64,000 nt of DNA from positions 1,785,222-1,849,221 of the forward strand of contig CP070708.1 in NCBI GenBank assembly GCA_020350285.1. The letters run 5' to 3'. The stretch is from Anaerolineaceae bacterium. GTDB lineage: Bacteria > Chloroflexota > Anaerolineae > Anaerolineales > E44-bin32. How positions within the stretch are numbered: the stretch's first letter is position 1; each line of letters starts with the position of its first letter. Below, piece after piece: positions 52,773 through 63,014 of the stretch. The notes beneath the pieces are model-generated. The model ran no database searches and had not been told where the DNA came from. It was given only the letters and a program-made list of their open reading frames with translations. Position numbers and translations under genes: made by a program.

Positions 52773-52775
52773 CTA
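52773..52775 (-). other. rpoB: In-frame TAG within rpoB
   Basis: The reading frame runs [21 protein letters not shown] without any shift. Homologues have tyrosine at this place (E. coli IHYLSAIEEGNYVIAQ). One base change from TAT or TAC would give TAG. Confidence 0.93.
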
Positions 52776-54449
52776 CTTGATCTTGTCAGACACAAAGGGG
52801 ACGATAGGGATAGGATCCTTCAGCTTGGCAAATCTCTTTGCGAGTGCTGCTGTAATCTCCTCCCCGTCCTTCGCCATCACCTTTTTGCTTTTGGGATTCT
52901 TGATATCACCTCTCATCCGCTGCCCAACCAGATTGGGATCATCGGGTTTCATCTCAGAGATAACCCTCCGGTAGGGCGTTTCAATGAAACCGAAATCGTT
53001 GACACGGGCATAGGAGGACAGGCGCCCGATCAAACCAATGTTTGGTCCTTCAGGGGTTTCAATCGGACAGATACGACCATAATGCGAGTGATGCACGTCA
53101 CGCACGTCGAACCCTGCTCGCTCACGGCGTAGGCCTCCCGGTCCCAGCGCTGAGAGGGTGCGCTTGTGGCGAAGTTCCGCGAGAGGATTGGTCTGATCCA
53201 TGAACTGGGAAAGCTGACTGGAACCAAAAAATTCTCGCAGGGAAGCCACGACCGGACGGATGTTGATCAAAGACACTGGAGAGATTTGATCTTGATCCCG
53301 GATCGACATACGCTCCAGGATCACACGCTCCATCCTTCGTAATCCGACACGTAACTTGCCTTGAATGAGTTCACCGACTGTCTTGACACGGCGATTCCCA
53401 AGATGGTCAATATCGTCCGGGTCAGCTGCACCGTTGTTGATCAAAATCAAACGCTCGATCAATCGGACGATATCCCAAGTAGTGACACAGCGATGATCTA
53501 GGGATACTCTTCGATGGAGGTTCAGTTTCTGGTTGAGTTTATAACGACCGACACGCTCAAGATCATAGCGACGCTGCTCGAAGAGCTGATCTCTGAGATA
53601 TTCGCGAGCGTTGTCCAAGGTCGGCGGATCACCGGGACGCATCCGTCGGTAAAACTCGATCATCGCCTCTTCGGCTAGTGTTCGTCCTTCCTTGACCTCC
53701 CAGGTCGGTTCCTGACGTATGGTTGTGGCGATATAGGGGTGATCGGGGTTTGAATCAGCCTCGGAGAAGATGGACAACAACTCCTCGTCGGTGCCTTTTT
53801 TGATGGGCGTTTTTCCTAAACCATCATCAACAGCGGCCAAAGCCCTCAACAAGATGGTAATCGGGACGGTGCGCTTGCGATTGAATTTAAGCGTTAAATA
53901 ATCGCTCTTTCGTGTTTCAAATTCCATCCAAGCGCCCCGGTCAGGAATCAATTTGGCGGTCGCCAATCGACGGCCCGTCGCTCGATCCTCCGGTGCATCG
54001 AAATATACACCCGGTGAGCGAATGAGCTGAGAGACGACAACACGCTCTGTCCCGTTTATAATGAACGTCCCCTTCTCGGTCATGATTGGGAAATCACCGA
54101 GAAAGATGTCCTGCTTGATCGGTTCAGGGATTTCCGACCCCGCCAGAAGCACTGAAACGTAGAGCGGCGCCGCGTATGTGAGATCACGCTCGAGACACTC
54201 TTCAATGTCATGCTTCGGGTCATCGAACCAATAATCAAGCTCAAACTCTTCGCTCTCAGGACTATTTCCGGGGAAGAAGAGCTTCATTCCACCGTTGTAG
54301 GAGATGATCGGAGAGATCTCATCGAACAGCGCAGCGAGACCCTTCTCCTTCAACCAGTTGAAGGAATCAAGTTGAACTTCGATCAATCTCGGAAGAGAGA
54401 ATGTATCAGGGATACGCGAGTACCACTTCTGACCCATACCAGATGCCAT
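52773..54449 (-). CDS. rpoB: RNA polymerase beta subunit, N-terminal part ending at an in-frame TAG
   Basis: 558 residues from ATG 54449 (AGGAG seven bases upstream) to the TAG. It contains the lobe and protrusion (KGTFIINGTERVVVSQLIRSPGVYF, LKFNRKRTVPITILLRAL) and the complete rifampicin pocket (GSSQLSQFMDQTNPLAELRHKRTLSALGPGG, with the D, H and S residues of sensitive enzymes). It ends within the region following CPIETPEGPNIGLIGRLSSYA. The active-site half is missing, so on its own it cannot function. The following codons continue the same protein without a shift. Confidence 0.95.
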   Translation of the reverse strand: MASGMGQKWYSRIPDTFSLPRLIEVQLDSFNWLKEKGLAALFDEISPIISYNGGMKLFFPGNSPESEEFELDYWFDDPKHDIEECLERDLTYAAPLYVSVLLAGSEIPEPIKQDIFLGDFPIMTEKGTFIINGTERVVVSQLIRSPGVYFDAPEDRATGRRLATAKLIPDRGAWMEFETRKSDYLTLKFNRKRTVPITILLRALAAVDDGLGKTPIKKGTDEELLSIFSEADSNPDHPYIATTIRQEPTWEVKEGRTLAEEAMIEFYRRMRPGDPPTLDNAREYLRDQLFEQRRYDLERVGRYKLNQKLNLHRRVSLDHRCVTTWDIVRLIERLILINNGAADPDDIDHLGNRRVKTVGELIQGKLRVGLRRMERVILERMSIRDQDQISPVSLINIRPVVASLREFFGSSQLSQFMDQTNPLAELRHKRTLSALGPGGLRRERAGFDVRDVHHSHYGRICPIETPEGPNIGLIGRLSSYARVNDFGFIETPYRRVISEMKPDDPNLVGQRMRGDIKNPKSKKVMAKDGEEITAALAKRFAKLKDPIPIVPFVSDKIK

Positions 54450-54633
54450 TCAGCTACTCCTATTTCTCATTAAATCGTTCTGCATTAGAAGGAACTTAAC
54501 GGATGAGAGACGATAAACAACAAAAGGCGGGGAGCCGCGATTCGATAACCTGGCTGTTTCCCGCTTCACTATTGTGTAATAACGCGCCGACACGCTCGTT
54601 GTTTGGCCCCTCGACACTTGACTACAAACCTAC

Positions 54634-54662
54634 AGTTTACCATAAGAAATATTATTTGTCGA
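54634..54662 (-). promoter_or_regulatory. Candidate rpoB promoter
   Basis: On the minus strand TCGACA (54662-54657), a 17-base spacer and TAAACT (54639-54634). It gives a leader of about 180 bases before rpoB. The rest of the 348-base gap to the Slt-like gene holds no gene. Confidence 0.55.
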
Positions 54663-54797
54663 ATAATTTTAATGAAACCACTGGCAAATAGATGAATTTC
54701 GAGAATTGAACCAGATCCGTGCTGTTTTTTTTGAAACCCCGATAGACGGTAACCCTATGCTACGTAAATGCCATTGGGAAGAGCCTGTGTTCCTCGC

Positions 54798-57209
54798 TCA
54801 GGGTTCAATGTACAAAGCTTGATAGTTCGTAAACGCCCAATAGATGTTACGGATGTAATTTTGGGGTTGTTGAAGGCGAATGACTTCGAGGAATAGATCA
54901 GGGTCATCTGGCGCGATCGCTTTCCAAATAAGCGCGTTACCAGGACCAGCGTTGTAGGCAGCCAGTGCTGCATACAGATCACCATCAAAGGTTTCACGTT
55001 GCGTAGAGAGATACTGGATCCCTAAACGTACACTGACCACAGGTCGATAGAGATCGAACTCCGTGTACCCTGGTGGCCATCCTAATTGATCAGCGAGACC
55101 TTGCCCTGTACTCGGGATGATCTGCATCAGACCACGCGCATCAGCATAAGAAATCGCAAATCCTTCGAAGAGGCTCTCCTGGCGAATAACAGAGAGAATA
55201 ATGAGACCGTCAAAATCGTGACGCAATGCTTCGGGCAGGATCAAATCACCGAAGTATGGACCAAAGCGGATTCGACTGAAGTAGATCGGTGCAGCGTTAA
55301 TCCCCATCTCTGCGAGGTCAGCCAGATCCAAGATCCGCCAGGCTGCATATATCGCCGGCTGGTAGAACCCCAAATCTAAGAAATGATGCATCAGTCGATA
55401 GGTAGCTTCCGCATCGTTCTGTTTATCCAGACGAAGCGACTCATATTCTGCCTTTGCCTGATCATAGAGGCCAAGCTGCCAAAACTCATAACCTCGCACA
55501 ATGCGGTCATCATTTGCTAGTACTGGGTCCAGAGATGAAAGTGGATCAGGACCTGCGATCGGAAAGTGCGCTCGCAACCACTCTTCAGCTTCAAACCGCT
55601 CGGCTTCCTCGTCAAAACGAAAATTAAAAGCACCGGCGGACTGAAAGGGTTCGCGATCTAGCAAGAGATCTCCCGCTCGAATTCCATAATACCCATGAGT
55701 ATGTGACTCGACCGCCCTCTGCCAAGCTGTCTGGGCACTTACAGGGTCACCTCGTTCCATGTAGGTTTTACCGAGCCACAGGTATGCAGCAGCGAGATCG
55801 GAGGGTTCCCCCGCGATCTCTACACACTTCAGAAACAAATCTTCGGATCCAAGAAAGTCTGAAATACGGTAACGAGTGACTCCCGCTAAGAAGAGAGCAC
55901 GATATGTCCATTCGGAGTTCGGGTATTCCACCTCGAGGCGTTGCCATATCGACGCAGCATCGTCGAGTTGATCAGCGCGTTCTTTGATCCGCGCGGCATC
56001 ATAAAGGAACTCTGCAGCTCGGGTATGGTCCGGCACGGTGGTAACGAAATCTAGTAATGTCTGAGCCGCAGCATTATATTGATCGAGGTAAGCCCATTGG
56101 GTAAAAGCTTTCTCCTCCCATGCTTCATCCCAGAAGCGATCCAATGGGTGGGTATCGATAAGTATGTCCCATTCATCGATCGCATCTGCATATGTGCCTA
56201 AGGCTCGTAGGGATAGGCCTTTGTAATAGTGCACTGTGCCATCGTGATCCAAAGGGAAGGCATTCAAATAACGATCGAAAGCGGCAACCGCCACTCCATG
56301 TTGCCCAGCGTAATAATCCACCAAACCACGATCCAGTTCGTTGACCAACACACCGGCTTCCACCAACTCCACCAGGCCAAGATATGTATCATGAGAGAGA
56401 GGATAGTTTTCCACTGCATGGAGATAATATCCATATGCTTCTTCGAACTGGCCGAGAGCGATGTGCACTCGTCCCCTGCTGTAATCCATCTGCGCTTTGG
56501 TGTAGTCACTGGTTGCGCGCTCAAATACATCAGTGTATTTCACCAAAGCTGCGTTGTAATCACCCATATCCACGAGTGCTCGTCCAATCTTGATTTCGAG
56601 TTCGAGATCGTCGCCCAATCTCGGTGAAACCATAGCGTTCTGATAAGCGACGATCGCATCTACTGGGTTACGCGCTTCTCTCAAAGCGTCTCCCTGACGC
56701 TCGTACACAAAACTGTCGATCAGACCCGATCGTTGGAGGAGATATTGACCATAGTCATTGGCAGCCGCTTGGTAGTTTCCCAGAACCTCTTGTGCCTGTG
56801 CCCGGTGGAAATAGCCCTGGCCGAGAAGATCATGGACAGGGTAGGATTCAATATAGACCGTCAGAGCTTCGACAGCGTCCTGAAATCGATATGATTTAAG
56901 CATTGCTACACCGATTCCGAGTTGAGCTGTGGCCTGCTCATCCGGGTCACTCGCGTTTGTTAGTGATATCTGATATTCAGCAACCGCCACGTCCCAATCG
57001 CCTTTGAATAACGCCCACCATGCGGAATCCAATCTTGCCGAGGGTATTGGGGTCGGAGATGGTGTCGATGTGGGTGTAATGGTTGCTGTTGGGGTCATAC
57101 TTGGTGTGGCTGTAGGACCGACAGCAAGAAACTCGGTGACATTGCATGCAAGAACAGAGGACATCAAACAGAGGAGGATAAAGACCTCTCGTAACCGTGG
57201 TTGATGCAT
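54798..57209 (-). CDS. Slt70-like lytic transglycosylase with TPR repeats, lipoprotein
   Basis: From ATG 57209 the product is 803 residues. A lipoprotein signal (VFILLCLMSSVLAC) is followed by a TPT-rich linker (residues ~30-55), about 12 TPR-like helical repeats (to ~620) forming the superhelical ring seen in Slt70-type enzymes, and a C-terminal SLT domain. The catalytic Glu is in LSVIRQESLFEGFA, followed by SYADARGLMQIIPSTGQGLA and AALAAYNAGPGNA. It acts on peptidoglycan outside the membrane. The -10 box lies seven bases before this ATG, predicting a leaderless mRNA. Confidence 0.9.
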   Translation of the reverse strand: MHQPRLREVFILLCLMSSVLACNVTEFLAVGPTATPSMTPTATITPTSTPSPTPIPSARLDSAWWALFKGDWDVAVAEYQISLTNASDPDEQATAQLGIGVAMLKSYRFQDAVEALTVYIESYPVHDLLGQGYFHRAQAQEVLGNYQAAANDYGQYLLQRSGLIDSFVYERQGDALREARNPVDAIVAYQNAMVSPRLGDDLELEIKIGRALVDMGDYNAALVKYTDVFERATSDYTKAQMDYSRGRVHIALGQFEEAYGYYLHAVENYPLSHDTYLGLVELVEAGVLVNELDRGLVDYYAGQHGVAVAAFDRYLNAFPLDHDGTVHYYKGLSLRALGTYADAIDEWDILIDTHPLDRFWDEAWEEKAFTQWAYLDQYNAAAQTLLDFVTTVPDHTRAAEFLYDAARIKERADQLDDAASIWQRLEVEYPNSEWTYRALFLAGVTRYRISDFLGSEDLFLKCVEIAGEPSDLAAAYLWLGKTYMERGDPVSAQTAWQRAVESHTHGYYGIRAGDLLLDREPFQSAGAFNFRFDEEAERFEAEEWLRAHFPIAGPDPLSSLDPVLANDDRIVRGYEFWQLGLYDQAKAEYESLRLDKQNDAEATYRLMHHFLDLGFYQPAIYAAWRILDLADLAEMGINAAPIYFSRIRFGPYFGDLILPEALRHDFDGLIILSVIRQESLFEGFAISYADARGLMQIIPSTGQGLADQLGWPPGYTEFDLYRPVVSVRLGIQYLSTQRETFDGDLYAALAAYNAGPGNALIWKAIAPDDPDLFLEVIRLQQPQNYIRNIYWAFTNYQALYIEP

Positions 57210-57216
57210 GGCGCCC

Positions 57217-57245
57217 ATCATAAAGCAGGTAGAATGATGAGTCAA
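57217..57245 (-). promoter_or_regulatory. Promoter of the Slt70-like gene (leaderless type)
   Basis: On the minus strand TTGACT (57245-57240), a 17-base spacer and TATGAT (57222-57217), seven bases before the ATG at 57209. The -35 box almost abuts that of the divergent mtnA promoter. Confidence 0.75.
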
Positions 57246-57247
57246 TC

Positions 57248-57276
57248 TTGCGACTTTCCATCCCCCATGCTACACT
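57248..57276 (+). promoter_or_regulatory. Promoter of mtnA operon
   Basis: TTGCGA (57248-57253), a 17-base spacer and TACACT (57271-57276), with an expected start near 57283. Confidence 0.7.
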
Positions 57277-57292
57277 CAAAACGTAAATCGCT

Positions 57293-57319
57293 GCGCTCTC
57301 CCCTGAGAGCGCCTTTTTT
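57293..57319 (+). terminator. Intrinsic-terminator hairpin in the mtnA leader (attenuator candidate)
   Basis: GCGCTCTC, loop CCCT, GAGAGCGC, then C and six T. It lies between the mtnA promoter and the mtnA ATG (57333). No plus-strand gene upstream needs a terminator here, so it should act on the mtnA transcript itself. Confidence 0.75.
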
Positions 57320-57332
57320 GCGAGATGCCATT

Positions 57333-58391
57333 ATGCGAACGGTAACTTGGGATCCGGAAACCCCTTCTGTACGCATGATTGATCAGAGACTTCTGCCTGG
57401 GGAACTGGTCCTGATCGATCTATGGAGCCCGCAGGAGGTAGCTGACGCCATTCGTCAGATGTCCGTACGCGGCGCGCCTGCAATAGGTGCAACTGCGGCC
57501 TATGGGTTAGCGTTGGCCGGTCAACTGTCAAAAGCGCAGACCGCTCAAGAGTTGTGGCACGACCTTGAAAACGCAGCAGATATCCTACGTAAAGCGCGGC
57601 CCACAGCAGTCAATTTGAGTTGGGCGCTTGATCGCCTGCTTAAAAGTGCACATACCCTATTTGAAGAAGGGCCTTCAGCCATGCGGCAGAGGTTGGTAGA
57701 GGAAGCTCAACGGCTTGCTGATGAAGATGTTGAAATTAATAAACGGATGGGGGCAAATGGCGCTTCCTTAATTAACGACGGTGACACGGTGATCCATCAT
57801 TGCAACACCGGTGCCCTTGCAGCCGTGGATTATGGGACCGCACTGGGGGTTATCCGCTCGGCACATGAACAGGGAAAAAACATTCATGTTTTAGTCGATG
57901 AAACCCGACCTCGTCTTCAGGGCGCACGTCTCACAGCGTGGGAGCTTGAACAGTACGGTATCTCTTACGAGATCATCACAGATAACGCGGCAGGCTATTT
58001 CCTAAGCAGTGGTCAGGTTGCAGGGGTCTTCGTCGGAGCGGACCGGGTAGCTGCTAACGGTGATGTGGCTAACAAGATCGGTACCTATATGCTCGCCCTC
58101 GCAGCACAAGACAACGATGTCCCCTTCTACTGTGTCGTTCCCACCTCCACCATCGACCTTAGTTTATCCTCAGGGGAGGAAATCCCCCTTGAAGAACGAG
58201 AGCCTTCCGAAGTGCTTGAATTGACGTTGAAAGGCAGACCCGTCTCACCTGAGGGAAGCCAGGCACGGAATCCGGCTTTCGACATCACGCCTAACCGGCT
58301 TGTGACTGCTTTCGTTACCGAGGTGGGTGTCCTCCGGCCACCATATAGCGAAGCGATCGCTCGCGCAGTGAAGGAGACTCAAATAAAATGA
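57333..58391 (+). CDS. mtnA: Methylthioribose-1-phosphate isomerase
   Basis: A 352-residue enzyme from ATG 57333; the longer frame would cover the promoter and terminator. It converts methylthioribose-1-phosphate to methylthioribulose-1-phosphate in methionine salvage. Motifs: QMSVRGAPAIGATAAYGLAL, the catalytic Cys in VIHHCNTGALA, VDETRPRLQGARLTAWEL, and the catalytic Asp in GADRVAANGDVANKIGTY. Its stop overlaps the kinase start by four bases. No MTA phosphorylase is beside it. Confidence 0.95.
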   Translation: MRTVTWDPETPSVRMIDQRLLPGELVLIDLWSPQEVADAIRQMSVRGAPAIGATAAYGLALAGQLSKAQTAQELWHDLENAADILRKARPTAVNLSWALDRLLKSAHTLFEEGPSAMRQRLVEEAQRLADEDVEINKRMGANGASLINDGDTVIHHCNTGALAAVDYGTALGVIRSAHEQGKNIHVLVDETRPRLQGARLTAWELEQYGISYEIITDNAAGYFLSSGQVAGVFVGADRVAANGDVANKIGTYMLALAAQDNDVPFYCVVPTSTIDLSLSSGEEIPLEEREPSEVLELTLKGRPVSPEGSQARNPAFDITPNRLVTAFVTEVGVLRPPYSEAIARAVKETQIK

Positions 58392-59341
58392 AACTCGTCC
58401 TGACCGGAGGCATTGCATATGATTACCTGATGACATTCCCCGGTCATTTCAGCGAACATCTCATTCCTGATCGCCTGGATAGGGTAAGTTTGTCATTCCT
58501 GGTTGATTCACTCACCCGTCGTCGAGGTGGGATCGCAGCTAACATCGCCTACACATTGGCTTTGCTCGGTGAAAGGCCCAAGGTGATGGCGACAGCAGGG
58601 GATGATTCTGAGGAATACCTAGCGTGGATGGAGGAGCAAGGCATCGATACCTCTGCTATTGAGATCATTCCAGGTGAAAGTACAGCTTCTTTCTTCGTCA
58701 CCACGGATCAATCCCAGGCTCAAATTGGTAGCTTCTTTGCGGGCGCAATGGCGTATGCTTCCCAACTTTCCTTTACCAACTTAGATCAACGACCCGATCT
58801 GGCGATGATATCACCCAACGATCTCGAGGCCATGGTGACTTACACTCAAGAGTGTCGCCAATTGGGGATCCCATATTTCTACGATCCCAGCCAACAGATC
58901 ATTCGCCTCAATCGGGAGGATTTACGACAGGGGATCGAAGGTTGTCAGGCGTTGTTTTCCAACGATTATGAATTCCGAATGATCGAGGAAAAGACGGAAC
59001 TTTCCCTGGATGCTATCTGTGCCTCGGTGGATTTTTTGATCATCACACGGGGTGAAGATGGGACTGACTTATATACAGATAATACCGAGGTACACATACC
59101 TGCCATCAAACCTCAATCCATCGCCGATCCCACGGGCGTGGGGGACGCATTTCGGGCTGGTTTCCTCAAGGGTTACATGAACGGTCTGCGTCTAGAACGC
59201 TGCTGTCAGATGGGAACATTAGCTGCCACCTATTGTCTTGAAGCAGACGGGTCAATGGGTCACTCCTACAACTTCGATCAATTTAAATCCCGATTCCAGG
59301 ACCATTTCAACGACCATGGTGAACTGGATCAACTGAAGTGA
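58388..59341 (+). CDS. PfkB-family carbohydrate/nucleoside kinase (adenosine kinase-like)
   Basis: A 317-residue ribokinase-fold enzyme. The N-terminal motif is RRRGGIAANIAYTLALLGERPKVMATAGDD, and the C-terminal anion hole with catalytic Asp is DPTGVGDAFRAGFLKGYMNGL. ATG overlaps the mtnA stop. With mtnA and ahcY nearby, adenosine is the most likely acceptor: it would remove adenosine made by AhcY (inference). Ribokinase-type sugars cannot be excluded. Confidence 0.88.
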   Translation: MKLVLTGGIAYDYLMTFPGHFSEHLIPDRLDRVSLSFLVDSLTRRRGGIAANIAYTLALLGERPKVMATAGDDSEEYLAWMEEQGIDTSAIEIIPGESTASFFVTTDQSQAQIGSFFAGAMAYASQLSFTNLDQRPDLAMISPNDLEAMVTYTQECRQLGIPYFYDPSQQIIRLNREDLRQGIEGCQALFSNDYEFRMIEEKTELSLDAICASVDFLIITRGEDGTDLYTDNTEVHIPAIKPQSIADPTGVGDAFRAGFLKGYMNGLRLERCCQMGTLAATYCLEADGSMGHSYNFDQFKSRFQDHFNDHGELDQLK

Positions 59342-60105
59342 GTGAGAGTGAGCGCCGCCAACACATAAAGCGTTTGCTTGAAGGTGATCGCGTCTGGTGC
59401 GCATACGCGCTCGCCGATCTCGATCCGGCAGAAGCCGAACGATGCATCTGGTTGACCAACAAGGAGGGTGTGGTCCTGATCTATAAGGGCTTCGACCCGG
59501 CAGTCCTCTTCGCACATGGCGAGCCAGATATGCTTCATCTGCTTTTCGATCAGGTACCATCAGATAATTACCTTTACACATTAAAGGAATCGTCTCGTAA
59601 GATGCTCGATCCAAATCTTGAACCGGTATTTGAGGCGCGAATGTGGCGCATGTTCCTCGATCGCGACAAATTTCCGTCACTCTCAATCACTGGGGTTGAG
59701 CGCCTCGGTCCAGATGACTTGTCGGCCATCCAACAGCTCTACGGAAGATACTCCGATCAACCTGATGCTTTTCAAGAGCGGCAGTTGGCAATGGGACCAT
59801 TTTTCGGGATTCGCGAAAATGGTGAAATCATCTCCATCGCTGGCGTACACATCGTCTCCCCTTGGGCAAGCGTCGCTGCAATTGGTAATGTGTTCACCCG
59901 ACCTGATCGTAGAGGGCAAGGATTAGCAACCCAAACAAGCGCCGCCGTTGTGGAAGCTGTGCTTGAAGATGGAATAGACACGATTGTGTTGAACGTAGCG
60001 ATGGATAACGAACCGGCGATTCGGTGTTACGAGAATTTAGGTTTTACAACGCATTGCGACTATTACGAAGGAAGTGGGTACTTTAATCTCGCTCAGTTGA
60101 GCTAA
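59338..60105 (+). CDS. GNAT-family N-acetyltransferase
   Basis: A 255-residue protein from GTG 59338, which overlaps the kinase stop by four bases. The last ~110 residues are a GNAT domain: the acetyl-CoA loop is RRGQGLATQTSAA (motif A), preceded by SIAGVHIVSPWASVAAIGNVFTRPD and followed by NVAMDNEPAIRCYENLGF (motif B). The N-terminal ~140 residues are a GNAT-related half (DRVWCAYALADLDP). Substrate unknown; the operon context suggests a small metabolite of the AdoMet cycle or an unrelated cytoplasmic target. Confidence 0.87.
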   Translation: MSESERRQHIKRLLEGDRVWCAYALADLDPAEAERCIWLTNKEGVVLIYKGFDPAVLFAHGEPDMLHLLFDQVPSDNYLYTLKESSRKMLDPNLEPVFEARMWRMFLDRDKFPSLSITGVERLGPDDLSAIQQLYGRYSDQPDAFQERQLAMGPFFGIRENGEIISIAGVHIVSPWASVAAIGNVFTRPDRRGQGLATQTSAAVVEAVLEDGIDTIVLNVAMDNEPAIRCYENLGFTTHCDYYEGSGYFNLAQLS

Positions 60106-60142
60106 GGTTTTTATCTCAAGAGATCTACGAAGGAGGTAATCG

Positions 60143-61114
60143 GTGGAATATACAAATCTCGGTCGCACCGGTCTGAAAGTAAGCCGACTGTGCCTCGGCA
60201 CCATGAACTTTGGCCCTGAAACAAGTGAGACCGATAGCTATGCCATTATGGACAAGGCACTTGATGAAGGGATCAACTTCTTCGATACGGCAAATGTCTA
60301 TGGCTGGGAGATCGGAGAGGGGATCACTGAGGGGATCATCGGGCGTTGGTTGAGCCAAGGCGGAGGTCGTCGTGAGAAGATCGTCCTCGCCACCAAGGTG
60401 TACGGCCGAATGGGTGAGGGACCCAACGAAAGACGTCTCTCAGCGTTTCACATCCGTCATGCATGTGAAGAAAGTCTGCGACGGCTACAGACCGATCACA
60501 TCGATCTATACCAGATGCATCACATCGATCGCGAAACCCCTTGGGACGAGATCTGGCAGGCCATGCAGCAACTCGTGCGTGAAGGGAAGGTGCTCTATGT
60601 AGGCAGCAGCAACTTCGCTGGATGGCACATCGCGCAAGCACAATCTACTGCAGCTTCACGTAACTTCTTGGGATTGGTATCAGAGCAGAGCCTCTACAAC
60701 CTCAGTGCCCGAATGATAGAACTTGAGGTTATTCCGGCCTGCCGCGAATACGGCTTGGGACTCATCCCATGGAGTCCACTGGCCGCTGGCATGCTTGGTG
60801 GCGCGCTTAAAAAGGCTACGGAAGGTCGCCGTACAGGCAAATATACGAAAGAGCTGATCGATGAACACATCAATCAACTCAAAGACTACGAAGCTCTTTG
60901 TGAGGAATACGGAGAACAACCCGCAGACGTGGCTATGGCATGGTTGCTGAACAATCCCGATGTCACAGCACCCATTATCGGTCCGAGGACATTGGAGCAA
61001 TTAGAGGGCAATCTTAAAGCGCTTGAGCTCGAATTGGACGATGAAATTCTGAAGAAACTTGACGAGATCTGGCCCGGTCCAGGCGGCGAAGCACCTGAGG
61101 CATACGCTTGGTAA
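60143..61114 (+). CDS. Aldo/keto reductase
   Basis: A 323-residue TIM-barrel oxidoreductase from GTG 60143, with AGGAGG upstream. The catalytic tetrad is in FDTANVYG (Asp, Tyr), LATKVYG (Lys) and YQMHHID (His). The NADPH-site segments LIPWSPLAAGMLGG and IIGPRTLEQLEGNL are present. It resembles the AKR-12/YajO-like group with substrates such as aldehydes or sugars. It shares strand and close spacing with the mtnA unit. Confidence 0.93.
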   Translation: MEYTNLGRTGLKVSRLCLGTMNFGPETSETDSYAIMDKALDEGINFFDTANVYGWEIGEGITEGIIGRWLSQGGGRREKIVLATKVYGRMGEGPNERRLSAFHIRHACEESLRRLQTDHIDLYQMHHIDRETPWDEIWQAMQQLVREGKVLYVGSSNFAGWHIAQAQSTAASRNFLGLVSEQSLYNLSARMIELEVIPACREYGLGLIPWSPLAAGMLGGALKKATEGRRTGKYTKELIDEHINQLKDYEALCEEYGEQPADVAMAWLLNNPDVTAPIIGPRTLEQLEGNLKALELELDDEILKKLDEIWPGPGGEAPEAYAW

Positions 61115-61206
61115 TTCGTAAGGGTACAATTCATTAACCTATGTGATCATACGGGTGATAAGCGAAGTTCAGCGGATGTTCCTGACTGGACCTGAGAATG
61201 GAGTAA

Positions 61207-62472
<1,266 letters not shown>

Positions 62473-62496
62473 GAAGTAACTCTGGTCACGACATAA

Positions 62497-62531
62497 GGGC
62501 TGTCTTTAAATAGCAGAAGACAGCCTTTTTT
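62497..62531 (+). terminator. Intrinsic terminator after ahcY
   Basis: GGCTGTCT/AGACAGCC stem with a 12-base loop followed by six T, 25 bases after the ahcY stop. It closes the mtnA-ahcY unit. Confidence 0.9.
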
Positions 62532-62725
62532 GTTAAAAATAAAGCTATACTCCAAATTCTGTGGAAAGTGGACATAAGTTGATCTTCTTCAGATAAGTGT
62601 TCTGACATTGGATCAAGCTTCTCCACCTTTTCCTCCCCGGATGATGTCCAGAAGGGTTGCCCAGGTCATATCGGAGAGCATAACCATAGGCAAGCATACA
62701 CCAGCCATCGCATCCTCGGATTAAT

Positions 62726-62964
62726 CGTAGGGACGCCCCGATGGGGCGTCCAGCACCTCAACGACGCCCTACCAGGGCGTCGCTACGAGTCGTCGTTCCA
62801 TAACGGTTTCACTTCAGGAAAGGCGATGAACAGGACGGCGGCCCTTCGGCATTGCTCAGGACAAGCATGGGAGCCGCCTCTACTGAAATAGGTAGGTCGG
62901 GCTCCCACGCCCGACCGATCCTTACTCCCTCTCCCTTTTGGGAGAAGGTGGGGATGAGGGGGGG
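62726..62964. repeat. Mosaic of short palindromic repeats
   Basis: Contains GGACGCCCC/GGGGCGTCC (62731-62751), CGACGCCCT/AGGGCGTCG (62762-62782), GGGAGCCGCCTCTACTG (near 62870, shared with 23066-23082), GGTCGGGC/GCCCGACC (62895-62916) and a CCCTCTCCCTTTTGGGAG unit (62924-62964, related to 10601-10700). It fills most of the 540-base gap between ahcY and the NBR1-Ig gene. No gene is seen there. Confidence 0.7.
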
Positions 62965-63014
62965 AGCATTTGTCGCCCAGCCCTCGTGTGGAAAAAATTC
63001 ACCTTAGAGGGTTG

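Noticed and set aside
52773..52775. Genome-wide amber reassignment
   Set aside because: Other genes in the window end properly in TAG (for example rplL and the AIM24 gene), so TAG is a working stop here.
50541..54449. Naturally split rpoB encoding two subunits
   Set aside because: The second part has no Shine-Dalgarno or ATG near the stop, the frame is unbroken, and the stop falls at a single conserved Tyr. A nonsense codon or sequence error explains it better, though a split is kept as an alternative in the findings.
57293..57319. Terminator for the Slt70-like gene
   Set aside because: That gene is transcribed away from this site, and the T-run is on the plus strand, so the hairpin can only affect the mtnA transcript.
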